Shown here one piece after another: positions 24,451-32,891 of a DNA stretch of 64,000 nucleotides. The notes under the pieces are model-generated. The model worked only from the letters and a program-made list of their open reading frames with translations, did no database searches and was not told the DNA's origin. The position numbers and the translations under genes are program-made. Every line of letters begins with the position of its first letter. Position 1 is the stretch's first letter. This DNA comes from Ruminococcaceae bacterium UBA3903. GTDB lineage: Bacteria; Bacillota; Clostridia; Oscillospirales; Acutalibacteraceae. Where the stretch lies: positions 434 to 64,433 of the forward strand of contig DGFJ01000016.1 in the NCBI GenBank assembly GCA_002391625.1. Reading direction: 5' to 3'.

Positions 24451-24528
24451 TTGGTATGCTCCTTATTGTTAATAGCTACATTGTAACAGAATATAAAAAG
24501 TTGTCAAATGGAAAATAACAAAACAAAA

Positions 24529-24557
24529 ACCCTTTAAGGCGATTAACCTTAAAGGGT
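24529..24557 (-). terminator. Rho-independent terminator for the zinc-ribbon gene
   Basis: ACCCTTTAAGG (24529-24539) pairs with CCTTAAAGGGT (24547-24557). Read on the minus strand it continues into TTTTTGTTTTG. Confidence 0.8.
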
Positions 24558-24588
24558 GTGTTGTTAAACAAGAGAAATGAAATTTATC

Positions 24589-24864
24589 TTATTCAGATTT
24601 CATATTTGCAAAGCAGTCGCTGCAGTAAACTGGGCGATCTTCACGTGGTCTGAAAGGAACCTTTGCTTCACAACCACAGCTAGCACAGGTTGCTGTGAAC
24701 ATTTCACGCTCAGCCTTGTTAGCGTTCTTTCTTGCGTCACGGCAATCCTTACATCTTTGTGGCTCGTTTACGAAACCTTTCTCAGCGTAGAACTCCTGCT
24801 CACCAGCTGTGAAAATAAATTCGTTACCGCATTCTTTACAAACTAGAGTCTTGTCTTCGTACAT
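24589..24864 (-). CDS. Small zinc-ribbon protein with three Cys-x-x-Cys sites
   Basis: A 91-residue protein beginning Tyr-Glu-Asp-Lys-Thr-Leu-Val-Cys-Lys-Glu-Cys, with further pairs Cys-Lys-Asp-Cys (~38-41), Cys-Ala-Ser-Cys-Gly-Cys (~60-65) and Cys-Ser-Asp-Cys (~81-84). This matches the probable zinc-binding domain family common in Firmicutes (zinc-ribbon followed by a CxxC-type domain). Two zinc sites are likely. The role is unknown; nucleic-acid or protein binding is only a guess. It is encoded downstream of sigH on the same strand, separated by the tRNA-like sequence at 24906-24974. Confidence 0.82.
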   Translation of the reverse strand: MYEDKTLVCKECGNEFIFTAGEQEFYAEKGFVNEPQRCKDCRDARKNANKAEREMFTATCASCGCEAKVPFRPREDRPVYCSDCFANMKSE

Positions 24865-24905
24865 TGTTTTTACCTCGCTTTTGGAATAAATAGATTTTTT
24901 ATTGT

Positions 24906-24974
24906 TGCCCCTGGACGGATTTGCACCGTCGCCTTTGTGTTACCAACGCTCTGCTAAGTATAAGCTACATGGGA
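24906..24974 (-). pseudogene. Degenerate tRNA-like sequence
   Basis: On the minus strand a perfect T-arm is visible (GACGG-TGCAAAT-CCGTC), followed by an acceptor-like CAGGGGC-A. The 5' side gives TCCCATG (5 of 7 acceptor pairs), TA and a D-stem GCTT/GAGC. The anticodon arm and variable region are about six bases short and do not pair, and the T-loop has TGC in place of TTC. It is best read as a decayed tRNA or tRNA-derived element. It sits just after the sigH stop codon. Confidence 0.35.
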
Positions 24975-24986
24975 CGTGTAGGAATG

Positions 24987-25550
24987 CTAACCTTTTCCTT
25001 TTTTCAGCTTTTTTCTAATACGCTGAAGAGCATTGTCAACCGTCTTTACAGACAAATCTAAAATATCCCCAATATCACCGTATGAGCTGCCGCTTAGGTA
25101 GTAGGTTAAAACCTTGTACTCTAATGGAGAAAGCACGTTTTTTATATGTTGTATAACAGAAAAGTAGTTCTCCCTGTCTATGAAGTCCTGTTCAGGACTG
25201 GCCACTGTGTTTTCAGATGACATACCCTGACTTTCCAAAGGGACAAGCATATTGGAGGGTATATCCTTTTTTCTGTGGCTTCCCCTAACAATAGAGGAAA
25301 ATCGGTTTGTAATACATACACTGGCATATGTATTAAATGATGCCTTGGCGTTTTCATCATAGCTTTGGACGCTGTGCAGTAATGCCAACAAGCCTTCCTG
25401 AACAAAGTCATCGCTGTCTATGGCTTCCACCTTATACATGGTGGATTTACTTCTTATCAACCCCATGTATCGCAGGGTTAAATCATCAAAAGCCTGTTTG
25501 TTGCCTTGCTTTATTAGCTTTGCCAGCTGTTCATCTGTGTACTTATCCAT
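24987..25550 (-). CDS. sigH: RNA polymerase sigma factor SigH-like (early sporulation/transition state)
   Basis: A 187-residue sigma factor of the SigH (sigma-30) group. It has region 2 with Ser-Asp-Asp-Phe-Val-Gln-Glu-Gly-Leu-Leu-Ala-Leu-Leu, then Ala-Ser-Phe-Asn-Thr-Tyr-Ala-Ser-Val-Cys-Ile-Thr, and a Ser-Pro-Glu-Gln spacer. Region 4 reads Leu-Ser-Pro-Leu-Glu-x-Lys-Val-Leu ... Lys-Thr-Val-Asp-Asn-Ala-Leu-Gln-Arg. In Bacillus SigH drives transition-state and early sporulation genes, including spo0A. The protein is somewhat shorter than B. subtilis SigH (~218). The usual neighbours rpmG-secE-nusG are not here. Confidence 0.85.
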   Translation of the reverse strand: MDKYTDEQLAKLIKQGNKQAFDDLTLRYMGLIRSKSTMYKVEAIDSDDFVQEGLLALLHSVQSYDENAKASFNTYASVCITNRFSSIVRGSHRKKDIPSNMLVPLESQGMSSENTVASPEQDFIDRENYFSVIQHIKNVLSPLEYKVLTYYLSGSSYGDIGDILDLSVKTVDNALQRIRKKLKKGKG

Positions 25551-25878
25551 TGGTTTTCCTGCTATGGCTGTATCAATGCAACCACCTTAAAATATTTAGG
25601 TTACTTTTACTAATGAACTTATCATACACGATAGCAATCCATAAGTCAATGAAATAATGAAAAAACGGTAAAAAGAAATAAATAGCTGATAATCTTTTGT
25701 ATATATTATACAATGAAATATGTGAAATTATGTCAAAATGCCAATTTTTTCTTTACAAACCAGTTATTGTTTCAAACATATTTTCTTTGTGATACAATAA
25801 ATTACAGAAGCATAATAGGCTTAGACAGCTGTATAAGAGCTTTTGTGTAATAGAAAAATAATGTTAAGGTGTGATGGT

Positions 25879-27408
25879 ATGGTTGTTGCAAGCAATAGCT
25901 TGGGCTTGTTTGGATTAGAAACCTTTGTGGTAAGGGTAGAGGCTGATGTGGCTGTTACCTTTCCGTCCTTTGATATAGTAGGACTGCCGGACGCATCTGT
26001 TAAGGAGTCCCGTGACAGAGTGCGTAGTGCCATAATAAACTGTGGGTTTGAGTACCCAAGCGGAAAAATCACTGTTAACCTTGCACCTGCTCATATACGC
26101 AAGGAGGGACCGTTGTATGATTTACCTATATTAATAGCACTTCTGCTTGGCTCTGGACAGCTAAACGCTGATGTGGGTGACAGTGCCTTTATAGGTGAGC
26201 TGTCCTTGGGCGGGGCTGTGCGTGGGGTAAACGGCGTACTGCCAATGACTATTAAGGCAAAGGAGGCGGGGTTTAAACGGCTGTTTATACCTGCGTCCAA
26301 CGGGAAGGAGGCTTCTGTGGTTGAGGGGATAGATGTATATGCCGTTAAAAGCTTAAACCAGCTTTTTAATCATTTGAATGGAAAAGCACCCATGACGCCT
26401 GTAGCTCCATTTACAGATTTTACTGCACCTGCACAAAATATGCCGGATTTTTCACAGGTAAGGGGACAGGCAGAGGCTAAACGGGCAATAGAGATAGCAG
26501 CTGCGGGCTTTCATAATATTTTATTGGTAGGCTCACCTGGTTCGGGAAAAAGTATGTTGGCAAAGAGAGTACCGTCAATTTTGCCTGATATGACCTTTGA
26601 GGAGGCTATAGAAACCACTAAAATTCATTCTATAGCAGGGGCGCTGCATGACGACTTGCCATTAATAACACAGCGTCCCTTTAGGTCACCTCATCACACA
26701 GTATCAGCGGCAGGGCTGTCCGGCGGAGGTGCTGTGCCTAAGCCTGGTGAAATTTCATTGGCACACAATGGGGTGCTGTTTCTGGATGAGCTGCCAGAGT
26801 TTTCACGAAATACCATGGAGGTTCTGCGTCAGCCTATTGAGGATGGTACAGTTACTATTTCTCGTGTTAGCGGTACGTTAACATATCCTTGTGATGTTAT
26901 GCTGATAGCGGCTATGAACCCATGCCCCTGTGGCTATTTTGGACATCCCACACGAAGGTGCATATGTGGGGAAAAGGCAGTTGCCAGATATTTATCAAGG
27001 GTGTCAGGTCCATTGCTGGACAGGCTGGATTTACACGTTGAGGTTCCCCCTGTAGAATTTGAACAGCTATCCTCCTCGGCGGACGAGGAGGCGTCAAAAA
27101 TTATAAAGGAACGTGTAAACAAGGCACGCAGGCTACAGCTGGAGCGGTATCGTGATATGGGCTTTACCTGTAATTCCAGAATATCCTCGGCTATGCTTAG
27201 AAAGGTTTGCCCCTTAGATGATAGGGCAAAGGGTATCCTGCAAACAGCCTTTGATAAAATGGGGTTGTCCGCCAGAGCATATGACAAGGTGCTGAAGGTA
27301 TCCCGCACTATTGCTGACCTTGATAACAGTCAGGTTATTAAGGCAAACCACATAGCGGAGGCTGTTCAATACAGGACATTAGACCGTAAATACTGGCATA
27401 ATAGCTAA
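25879..27408 (+). CDS. YifB/ComM-family Mg-chelatase-like AAA+ ATPase
   Basis: A 509-residue YifB-type protein. The N-terminal domain has Pro-Ser-Phe-Asp-Ile-Val-Gly-Leu-Pro-Asp and Val-Asn-Leu-Ala-Pro-Ala. The AAA+ module has Walker A Gly-Ser-Pro-Gly-Ser-Gly-Lys-Ser (~222-229), Walker B Leu-Phe-Leu-Asp-Glu-Leu-Pro-Glu-Phe, and a Cys cluster with Asn-Pro-Cys-Pro-Cys-Gly-Tyr-Phe-Gly and Cys-Ile-Cys-Gly. ComM in naturally competent bacteria is a branch-migration helicase; a ComEC homologue is also present in this window. I used the ATG at 25879 after an AAGGTG site; in-frame starts lie up to 36 nt earlier. Confidence 0.9.
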   Translation: MVVASNSLGLFGLETFVVRVEADVAVTFPSFDIVGLPDASVKESRDRVRSAIINCGFEYPSGKITVNLAPAHIRKEGPLYDLPILIALLLGSGQLNADVGDSAFIGELSLGGAVRGVNGVLPMTIKAKEAGFKRLFIPASNGKEASVVEGIDVYAVKSLNQLFNHLNGKAPMTPVAPFTDFTAPAQNMPDFSQVRGQAEAKRAIEIAAAGFHNILLVGSPGSGKSMLAKRVPSILPDMTFEEAIETTKIHSIAGALHDDLPLITQRPFRSPHHTVSAAGLSGGGAVPKPGEISLAHNGVLFLDELPEFSRNTMEVLRQPIEDGTVTISRVSGTLTYPCDVMLIAAMNPCPCGYFGHPTRRCICGEKAVARYLSRVSGPLLDRLDLHVEVPPVEFEQLSSSADEEASKIIKERVNKARRLQLERYRDMGFTCNSRISSAMLRKVCPLDDRAKGILQTAFDKMGLSARAYDKVLKVSRTIADLDNSQVIKANHIAEAVQYRTLDRKYWHNS

Positions 27409-27680
27409 TAGAAAACCGCTAATAATATTAATAAAATGTGCTAATGGTAAGTTTTTTTCTATACCCTGTGACATAAACTCATTTTAGTTGACTTTTTACA
27501 TGGATTGTATTATTATTACAAGTAGGCTTTTTTGGTAATGTTGCGAAATTATTTATTACTTATTTTGTTATTACAGACGAAAAAAGTCTTTAATTTTGAT
27601 TTTTTCTTTTATGAGCTTGGCTGTTGTTAGCAACCATCCTCATATTTTATATACATAATAATATTAGGAGTGTGCGACAC

Positions 27681-28967
27681 TTGGAGAAATATGTTATTAC
27701 AGGTGGAAAACCGCTAAAGGGCGAGGTTACAATAAGCGGTGCAAAGAATGCGGCTGTGGCAATTATACCTGCTACTATTTTAGCTGACGGTCCTTGCAGA
27801 ATTGAAAATATCCCAAACATTAGTGATGTTACCTTAATTGCACAAATTTTAAAACAAATGGGTGCGGTGGTTAAACGAGTTAATAAAAATACCTTAGATA
27901 TAGATGCAACAACAATTAAAGCTCCAACAGCCACATATGACATTGTACAGCATATGCGTGCGTCATATTACCTGCTGGGTGCATTGCTGGGTAAATTTGG
28001 CAAGGCACAGGTTTGTATGCCCGGTGGCTGTGATTTTGGTGTACGGCCTATTGACCAGCACCTAAAGGGCTTTGCTGCAATGGGGGCTAAGCACGATTTA
28101 ATAGACGGTGCTATTATTGATATTTCAGCAGAATATTTACATGGTGCTCATATATATATGGACGTTGTTTCTGTTGGTGCTACAATGAACGTTATGCTGG
28201 CTGCGGTAAAGGCAGAGGGCGTTACAGTTATCGAAAACGCCGCCAAAGAACCACATATTGTGGATTTGGCAAATTTTTTAAACTCAATGGGTGCTAACGT
28301 GCGTGGTGCAGGTACAGATGTTATAAAGATAAAGGGTGTTGCCACTATGCACGGTGCAACATATTCTATTATTCCCGACCAAATAGAGGCAGGCACATAT
28401 ATGGTAGCCGCTGCCGCTACAAAGGGTGACGTTATGGTAAAGAACGTTACACCTAAGCATTTAGAGTCCATAACCGCTAAATTAAGGGAAATGGGCGTTA
28501 CTGTTGATGAGTTTGACGATTCTGTCAGAATTCGTGTGGAAAAGCCATTAACACGCTGTAATGTTAAAACTATGCCACATCCAGGCTTTCCAACAGATAT
28601 GCAGCCACAGTTTGCTGCCCTGCTGGCAGTAGCAAAGGGTACCAGCATTATTAACGAGAGCGTGTGGGACAACCGTTACCGTTATGTGGGTGAGCTGTGC
28701 AGAATGGGCGCTCAAATTTCTGTAGATGGCAGGCTGGCGATTATAGAGGGTGTTGACCAACTAATAGCAGCCACAGTCAGAGCCACTGATTTACGTGCAG
28801 GAGCAGCTATGATTATTGCCGCACTGAACGCTAACGGTACTACAGAAATTGACGAAATTATCCATATTGAGCGTGGCTATGATGATGTGGTTGAAAAGTT
28901 CCGTGGGTTAGGTGCAGATATGAGAAAAGAACGTACCGAAACCACCACACAGGTTGTTACTGCGTAA
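27681..28967 (+). CDS. murA: UDP-N-acetylglucosamine 1-carboxyvinyltransferase
   Basis: A 428-residue MurA, catalysing the first committed step of peptidoglycan synthesis (transfer of enolpyruvate from PEP to UDP-GlcNAc). The start is a TTG at 27681 with AGGAG ten bases upstream; no in-frame ATG lies near the expected N-terminus. Landmarks include Ile-Ser-Gly-Ala-Lys-Asn-Ala-Ala (active Lys/Asn), the loop Pro-Gly-Gly-Cys-Asp-Phe-Gly-x-Arg-Pro with the fosfomycin-target Cys retained, Asp-Gln-Ile-Glu-Ala-Gly-Thr, and Phe-Pro-Thr-Asp-Met-Gln-Pro-Gln. Low-GC Gram-positives often carry two murA copies. A terminator follows. Confidence 0.96.
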   Translation: MEKYVITGGKPLKGEVTISGAKNAAVAIIPATILADGPCRIENIPNISDVTLIAQILKQMGAVVKRVNKNTLDIDATTIKAPTATYDIVQHMRASYYLLGALLGKFGKAQVCMPGGCDFGVRPIDQHLKGFAAMGAKHDLIDGAIIDISAEYLHGAHIYMDVVSVGATMNVMLAAVKAEGVTVIENAAKEPHIVDLANFLNSMGANVRGAGTDVIKIKGVATMHGATYSIIPDQIEAGTYMVAAAATKGDVMVKNVTPKHLESITAKLREMGVTVDEFDDSVRIRVEKPLTRCNVKTMPHPGFPTDMQPQFAALLAVAKGTSIINESVWDNRYRYVGELCRMGAQISVDGRLAIIEGVDQLIAATVRATDLRAGAAMIIAALNANGTTEIDEIIHIERGYDDVVEKFRGLGADMRKERTETTTQVVTA

Positions 28968-28990
28968 TTATAAATGATGTATTAACCTCT

Positions 28991-29018
28991 ACAGGCGGAC
29001 GTTTTGTCTGCCTGTTTT
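28991..29018 (+). terminator. Rho-independent terminator after murA
   Basis: ACAGGCGGAC and GTCTGCCTGT form a stem around GTTTT, followed by TTTTT. Confidence 0.85.
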
Positions 29019-29248
29019 TGGTTATATATGGCGTTAAAACCAAAAAGGAAAAACACAGCAGGTGGCTATATTACCACAGGCATTAAGACAAACAGCACAT
29101 AAGAAAAGCAGTATAGGGCAGGGGCTGTCCAAATTAATGACTGTAAGGCTTGCTGGGGGCTGGGGCTATGAAGCAGGAGGCTCCTTGACCTTCAACAGTA
29201 AACAGTCCGCATGGCAAAGGATAATTTAAAATAAAAGGGATGATATGA

Positions 29249-30040
29249 ATGTCACGACTATACCCGCTTTTTAGTGGCAGTAAGGGAAATTGTTATTACA
29301 TAGGCAGTGGCGGTACAGGCATATTAATTGATATGGGCCGCAGTGCTAAACAAATAGAAAATGCACTGAAGGATAACGATATTGATATTAGGGGGATACA
29401 GGGCATTTTTATTACTCATGAGCATACTGACCATGTTAGCGGTTTGCGTGTGTTTGCATCACGCTACGGTGTTAACGTTTATGGGTCAGCAGGTACATTG
29501 GAAAGCTTAGATAACAGCGGAATATTGACGCAAAAGTTTAATAGCTATGTTATTGGAGATGGTGGGGTAGAAACCTCTAATATGAAGGTACAGGCCTTTC
29601 GTACATCCCATGATTGCAGTGAGAGTGTTGGTTATGCGGTAACTCTTGGGGATGGCAGAAGGGTGGCAATCGCCACCGATACCGGCGTGCTAAGTGATGA
29701 TATGGTATCTGCAATCAGTGGCAGTGATGTGGTGGTGCTGGAATCTAACCATGATGTGAATATGCTGTTAAACGGTATGTATCCCTATGTGTTAAAAAGA
29801 CGGATTTTATCAGATAAGGGACATCTGTCTAATGAAACCTGTTCACAGATTTTACCACGATTAGTTGCCAGTGGCAGTACAAGGTTCGTGCTGGCTCATC
29901 TTAGTGACGAAAATAATATGCCACGCATAGCTAAACAGTCGGCTATATGTGCTTTACAGGAAAACAATATGAAACAGGATTTGGACTATACCTTAATGGT
30001 AGCCAAGCCTGTAACAGACGGTTCCAGCATAGTTTTTTGA
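29249..30040 (+). CDS. walJ: MBL-fold hydrolase, WalJ/YycJ family
   Basis: A 263-residue metallo-beta-lactamase-fold protein. It has Ser-Gly-Ser-Lys-Gly-Asn-Cys near the N-terminus, the metal motif Thr-His-Glu-His-Thr-Asp-His (~57-63), Thr-Asp-Thr-Gly (third ligand Asp) and a later Leu-Ala-His-Leu-Ser. The WalJ/YycJ family is tied to the WalRK cell-wall regulon in Bacillus and to replication-repair coordination. In many Firmicutes it is near rlmH, as here (gap of 10 bp), although walRK itself is absent. Confidence 0.9.
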   Translation: MSRLYPLFSGSKGNCYYIGSGGTGILIDMGRSAKQIENALKDNDIDIRGIQGIFITHEHTDHVSGLRVFASRYGVNVYGSAGTLESLDNSGILTQKFNSYVIGDGGVETSNMKVQAFRTSHDCSESVGYAVTLGDGRRVAIATDTGVLSDDMVSAISGSDVVVLESNHDVNMLLNGMYPYVLKRRILSDKGHLSNETCSQILPRLVASGSTRFVLAHLSDENNMPRIAKQSAICALQENNMKQDLDYTLMVAKPVTDGSSIVF

Positions 30041-30050
30041 GGTAGTGTAA

Positions 30051-30533
30051 ATGTTAAATGTTAATATAATATGTGTTGGCAAACAAAAGGAAAGGTATTG
30101 GCGTGATGCCTGTAATGAATATGAAAAAAGGCTAAGGGCTTTTTGTAAATTTTCTATCATAGAGGTGGATGAGGAAAAAACAGCTGATAACCCAAATGAT
30201 AGTCAAATACTTCATATTTTGGATTGCGAGGGTAAGCGTATATTAAAAAAAATAGATAAGAGTGCCAAGGTAATTGTGCTGTGTATTGAGGGCAGGATAG
30301 TATCATCACAGGAGCTGTCCTGTATAATGGACACAACTGCAATAGAGGGAATTAGTAATATTTCATTTGTTATTGGCGGTTCGTGGGGGCTGTCAGAGGA
30401 GGTTAAGGAACGTGGCAGTGTTAAGCTGTCCATGTCCAAGATGACATTTCCACACCAGCTGGCAAGGGTTATGGTGTGTGAGCAAATATACAGGGGCTTT
30501 CAGATTTTAAGCGGTGGAAAATATCATAAATAA
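30051..30533 (+). CDS. rlmH: 23S rRNA (pseudouridine1915-N3)-methyltransferase
   Basis: A 160-residue SPOUT-class methyltransferase that modifies position 1915 in helix 69 of 23S rRNA. It shows the family C-terminus: Phe-Val-Ile-Gly-Gly-Ser-Trp-Gly-Leu-Ser, then Leu-Ser-Met-Ser-Lys-Met-Thr-Phe-Pro-His-Gln-Leu-Ala-Arg, and the terminal Lys-Tyr-His-Lys. Length is exactly typical. It is co-transcribed with walJ. Confidence 0.96.
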   Translation: MLNVNIICVGKQKERYWRDACNEYEKRLRAFCKFSIIEVDEEKTADNPNDSQILHILDCEGKRILKKIDKSAKVIVLCIEGRIVSSQELSCIMDTTAIEGISNISFVIGGSWGLSEEVKERGSVKLSMSKMTFPHQLARVMVCEQIYRGFQILSGGKYHK

Positions 30534-30705
30534 ATTTTGTTTCCCGTTAATTAGTTTGTCAATAATAATCTATAACAAAGCATCTTTTTACAAAGGGTTA
30601 TTTTAATTATGGGACAGAGCATATTATGGCGAAGGCCGTGAAGCAATAATAAACTGTAATATTAGAAATAAAGTATGAACGCCGAGCTGAGAAAGGATGA
30701 TATTG

Positions 30706-32445
30706 ATGGCATTGGATGGAGCATATCTGCGACATATATGTAAAGAAGTAAAGGAAAATGCAATAGGCAGCAGAGTAGAAAAAATATATCAGCCCAATAA
30801 GGATGAAATCGTGCTGGCTTTACGAAGTATGCAGGGGGCTAAAAAGCTGCTGCTGTCCGCCAGAGCTGACTCACCTAGGATGAATTTTACAGCCTTTGCC
30901 CCTGAAAACCCAAAGGTACCACCTATGCTGTGTATGCTGCTGCGTAAGCGTTTATGCGGTGCAAGGCTTGTAGACGTTACACAGCCACAAATGGAGCGTA
31001 TTGCTTTTTTGCATTTTGACGCTACAGATGATTTAGGTGACCATATAACATTACAGCTGGCCGTTGAGATAATGGGTAAATACAGCAATGTTATTTTTAT
31101 TGACGATAAGGGTATTATTATAGATGCGTTAAAGCGTGTAGATATGACAATGTCCTCACAAAGGCTGGTGCTGCCAACGTTAAAATACAGTATGCCACCT
31201 AATCAGGATAAAATTAATATTTTAGATAATGATGCACAGGGGGTTATTGACACTATTGAAAAGCTTGACAAAAATATGATGCTTAATAAGGCTTTGTTAA
31301 GCTGTATTCAGGGTGTGTCCCCAATTGTATGTCGGGAGCTGGAATATTTAACAGGTAAGGGTGCTGATGTAGCAACTGATGAAATGACACCAGAGCATTA
31401 TATGAGGCTGGAGTTTTTTCTTAACCGATATATAGCCACAATTAGGGATTGTACTGGTATTCCGTATATGGCTGTTAACAATAGCAAGCCTATGGACTTT
31501 ACCTTTACTGATATTACACAGTATGGTGATGTGGCACAGCTAAAGCGTTGTGACAGCTTTAGCCAGCTGTTGGACGATTTTTACCTTGAACGTGATTCTG
31601 CTCACAGGATGAGAGCCAAATCTCAGGATTTGCACAGGTTGCTTGTTAATACAATGGACAGGCTAAGCCGAAAGATTAATACACAAACAGCTGAACTAGA
31701 CCAATGTGCTGACCGAGAAGCCTTGCGTATAAAGGGAGATTTGTTACAGGCTAACCTATATAAAATAGAAAAGGGTGCTGCCAGCGTAACGGTAGAAAAT
31801 TTTTATGACCATAACAAGCCTATAAAAATACCCCTTAATCCAGCACTCAGCAGCAGCCGTAATGCACAAAGGTATTACAAGGATTATCGCAAGGCAAAAA
31901 CGGCTGAACAGGTGCTTCAGGTGCAGATAGAAAAGGCTAAAAATGATTTGGAATATATTAATGCTGTAGCTGACTGTCTTACCAGAGCCACCACAGAGCA
32001 GGAGTTAAACGAGATACGTCAAGAGTTAATGGAGGAGGGCTATTTAAAACAACCAAAGGGTAAGGCGAAAAAAACAGCACCCTTGCCACCCTTGGAGTTT
32101 ACCTCACCTATGGGATATAAAATTTTAGTAGGAAGAAATAATAGGCAAAATGATAAGCTAACGCTAAAGCAAGCCAACAATAACGATATATGGTTTCACA
32201 CTAAAAATATCCCAGGCTCACATACAATTATTGTAACTAACGGAACACAACCAGACGAGGAAACTATATTGTATGCGGCGAGCCTAGCTGCCTGTCATAG
32301 TAAGGCTAAGAACAGCTCACAGGTACCTGTAGACTATACACAAATACGCAACGTAAGCAAGCCACAGGGGGCTAAGCCGGGTATGGTAATATATGTTAAA
32401 TATAAAACGTTGTATGTTACCCCTTCATTACCTGAAAAACAGTAG
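30706..32445 (+). CDS. rqcH: Ribosome quality-control factor RqcH (NFACT/Rqc2 family)
   Basis: A 579-residue NFACT protein. The NFACT-N domain starts Met-Ala-Leu-Asp-Gly-Ala-Tyr-Leu and contains the conserved Asp-Ser-Pro-Arg segment (~47-50). A coiled-coil middle region lies at ~290-440. The C-terminal NFACT-R domain has Gly-Arg-Asn-Asn-Arg-Gln-Asn-Asp, Asp-Ile-Trp-Phe-His-Thr-Lys and Pro-Gly-Ser-His. RqcH adds C-terminal alanine tails to stalled nascent chains on 50S subunits; older annotations call it a fibronectin-binding protein. The ATG at 30706 has GAAAGG nine bases upstream and is preferred over 30697. Confidence 0.93.
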   Translation: MALDGAYLRHICKEVKENAIGSRVEKIYQPNKDEIVLALRSMQGAKKLLLSARADSPRMNFTAFAPENPKVPPMLCMLLRKRLCGARLVDVTQPQMERIAFLHFDATDDLGDHITLQLAVEIMGKYSNVIFIDDKGIIIDALKRVDMTMSSQRLVLPTLKYSMPPNQDKINILDNDAQGVIDTIEKLDKNMMLNKALLSCIQGVSPIVCRELEYLTGKGADVATDEMTPEHYMRLEFFLNRYIATIRDCTGIPYMAVNNSKPMDFTFTDITQYGDVAQLKRCDSFSQLLDDFYLERDSAHRMRAKSQDLHRLLVNTMDRLSRKINTQTAELDQCADREALRIKGDLLQANLYKIEKGAASVTVENFYDHNKPIKIPLNPALSSSRNAQRYYKDYRKAKTAEQVLQVQIEKAKNDLEYINAVADCLTRATTEQELNEIRQELMEEGYLKQPKGKAKKTAPLPPLEFTSPMGYKILVGRNNRQNDKLTLKQANNNDIWFHTKNIPGSHTIIVTNGTQPDEETILYAASLAACHSKAKNSSQVPVDYTQIRNVSKPQGAKPGMVIYVKYKTLYVTPSLPEKQ

Positions 32446-32891
32446 CACTGCTTCTTTATTAAAGATGTTGAAAATTCGTAGAGTGGCATTATGTTTTTTA
32501 CATCGAAGCTTCACCAAGGGGATGAAATTTTGTTATGCTCCTTGTTTTTTGATACCGCCTATGGCAAAATAAAAACTTTAAATATTAATATTAAAAATAG
32601 CAAAATAGAAAAAAGGGACAAGTACAAGCAAAAGCTTTGTACTTGCCTTTTTTGGTTGTGTGCTAGATATGCATTATAGCTTGGTGGTGAAGGCTCGTCA
32701 CGGGCTTGATAGGTGGGACGGTATGCCAACCTACCACATTGTTGGCTTAACATATATATATGCTTATGGTGCTGTTGTGAGCTAAAATATAAAATCTAAA
32801 TAGATTTTTATATTGTACTGTTGTTTTCTGCTTTTTGTGAAAAATCCACCAGCTAATTTTATCCATCATTATATTAGGAATTATAATTAAT
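32446..32891. other. Non-coding gap between rqcH and the SpoIID-like gene
   Basis: It holds one clear terminator at 32619-32653. The rest, including 32660-32760 with several short GC-rich direct and inverted words, shows no coding region or recognised RNA. Confidence 0.5.
32619..32653 (+). terminator. Rho-independent terminator
   Basis: CAAGTACAA (32619-32627) and TTGTACTTG (32637-32645) form a perfect stem followed by CCTTTTTT. Confidence 0.8.

Noticed and set aside
32491..32679. 62-codon plus-strand frame after rqcH
   Set aside because: It runs through a clear rho-independent terminator and has no homologous look.
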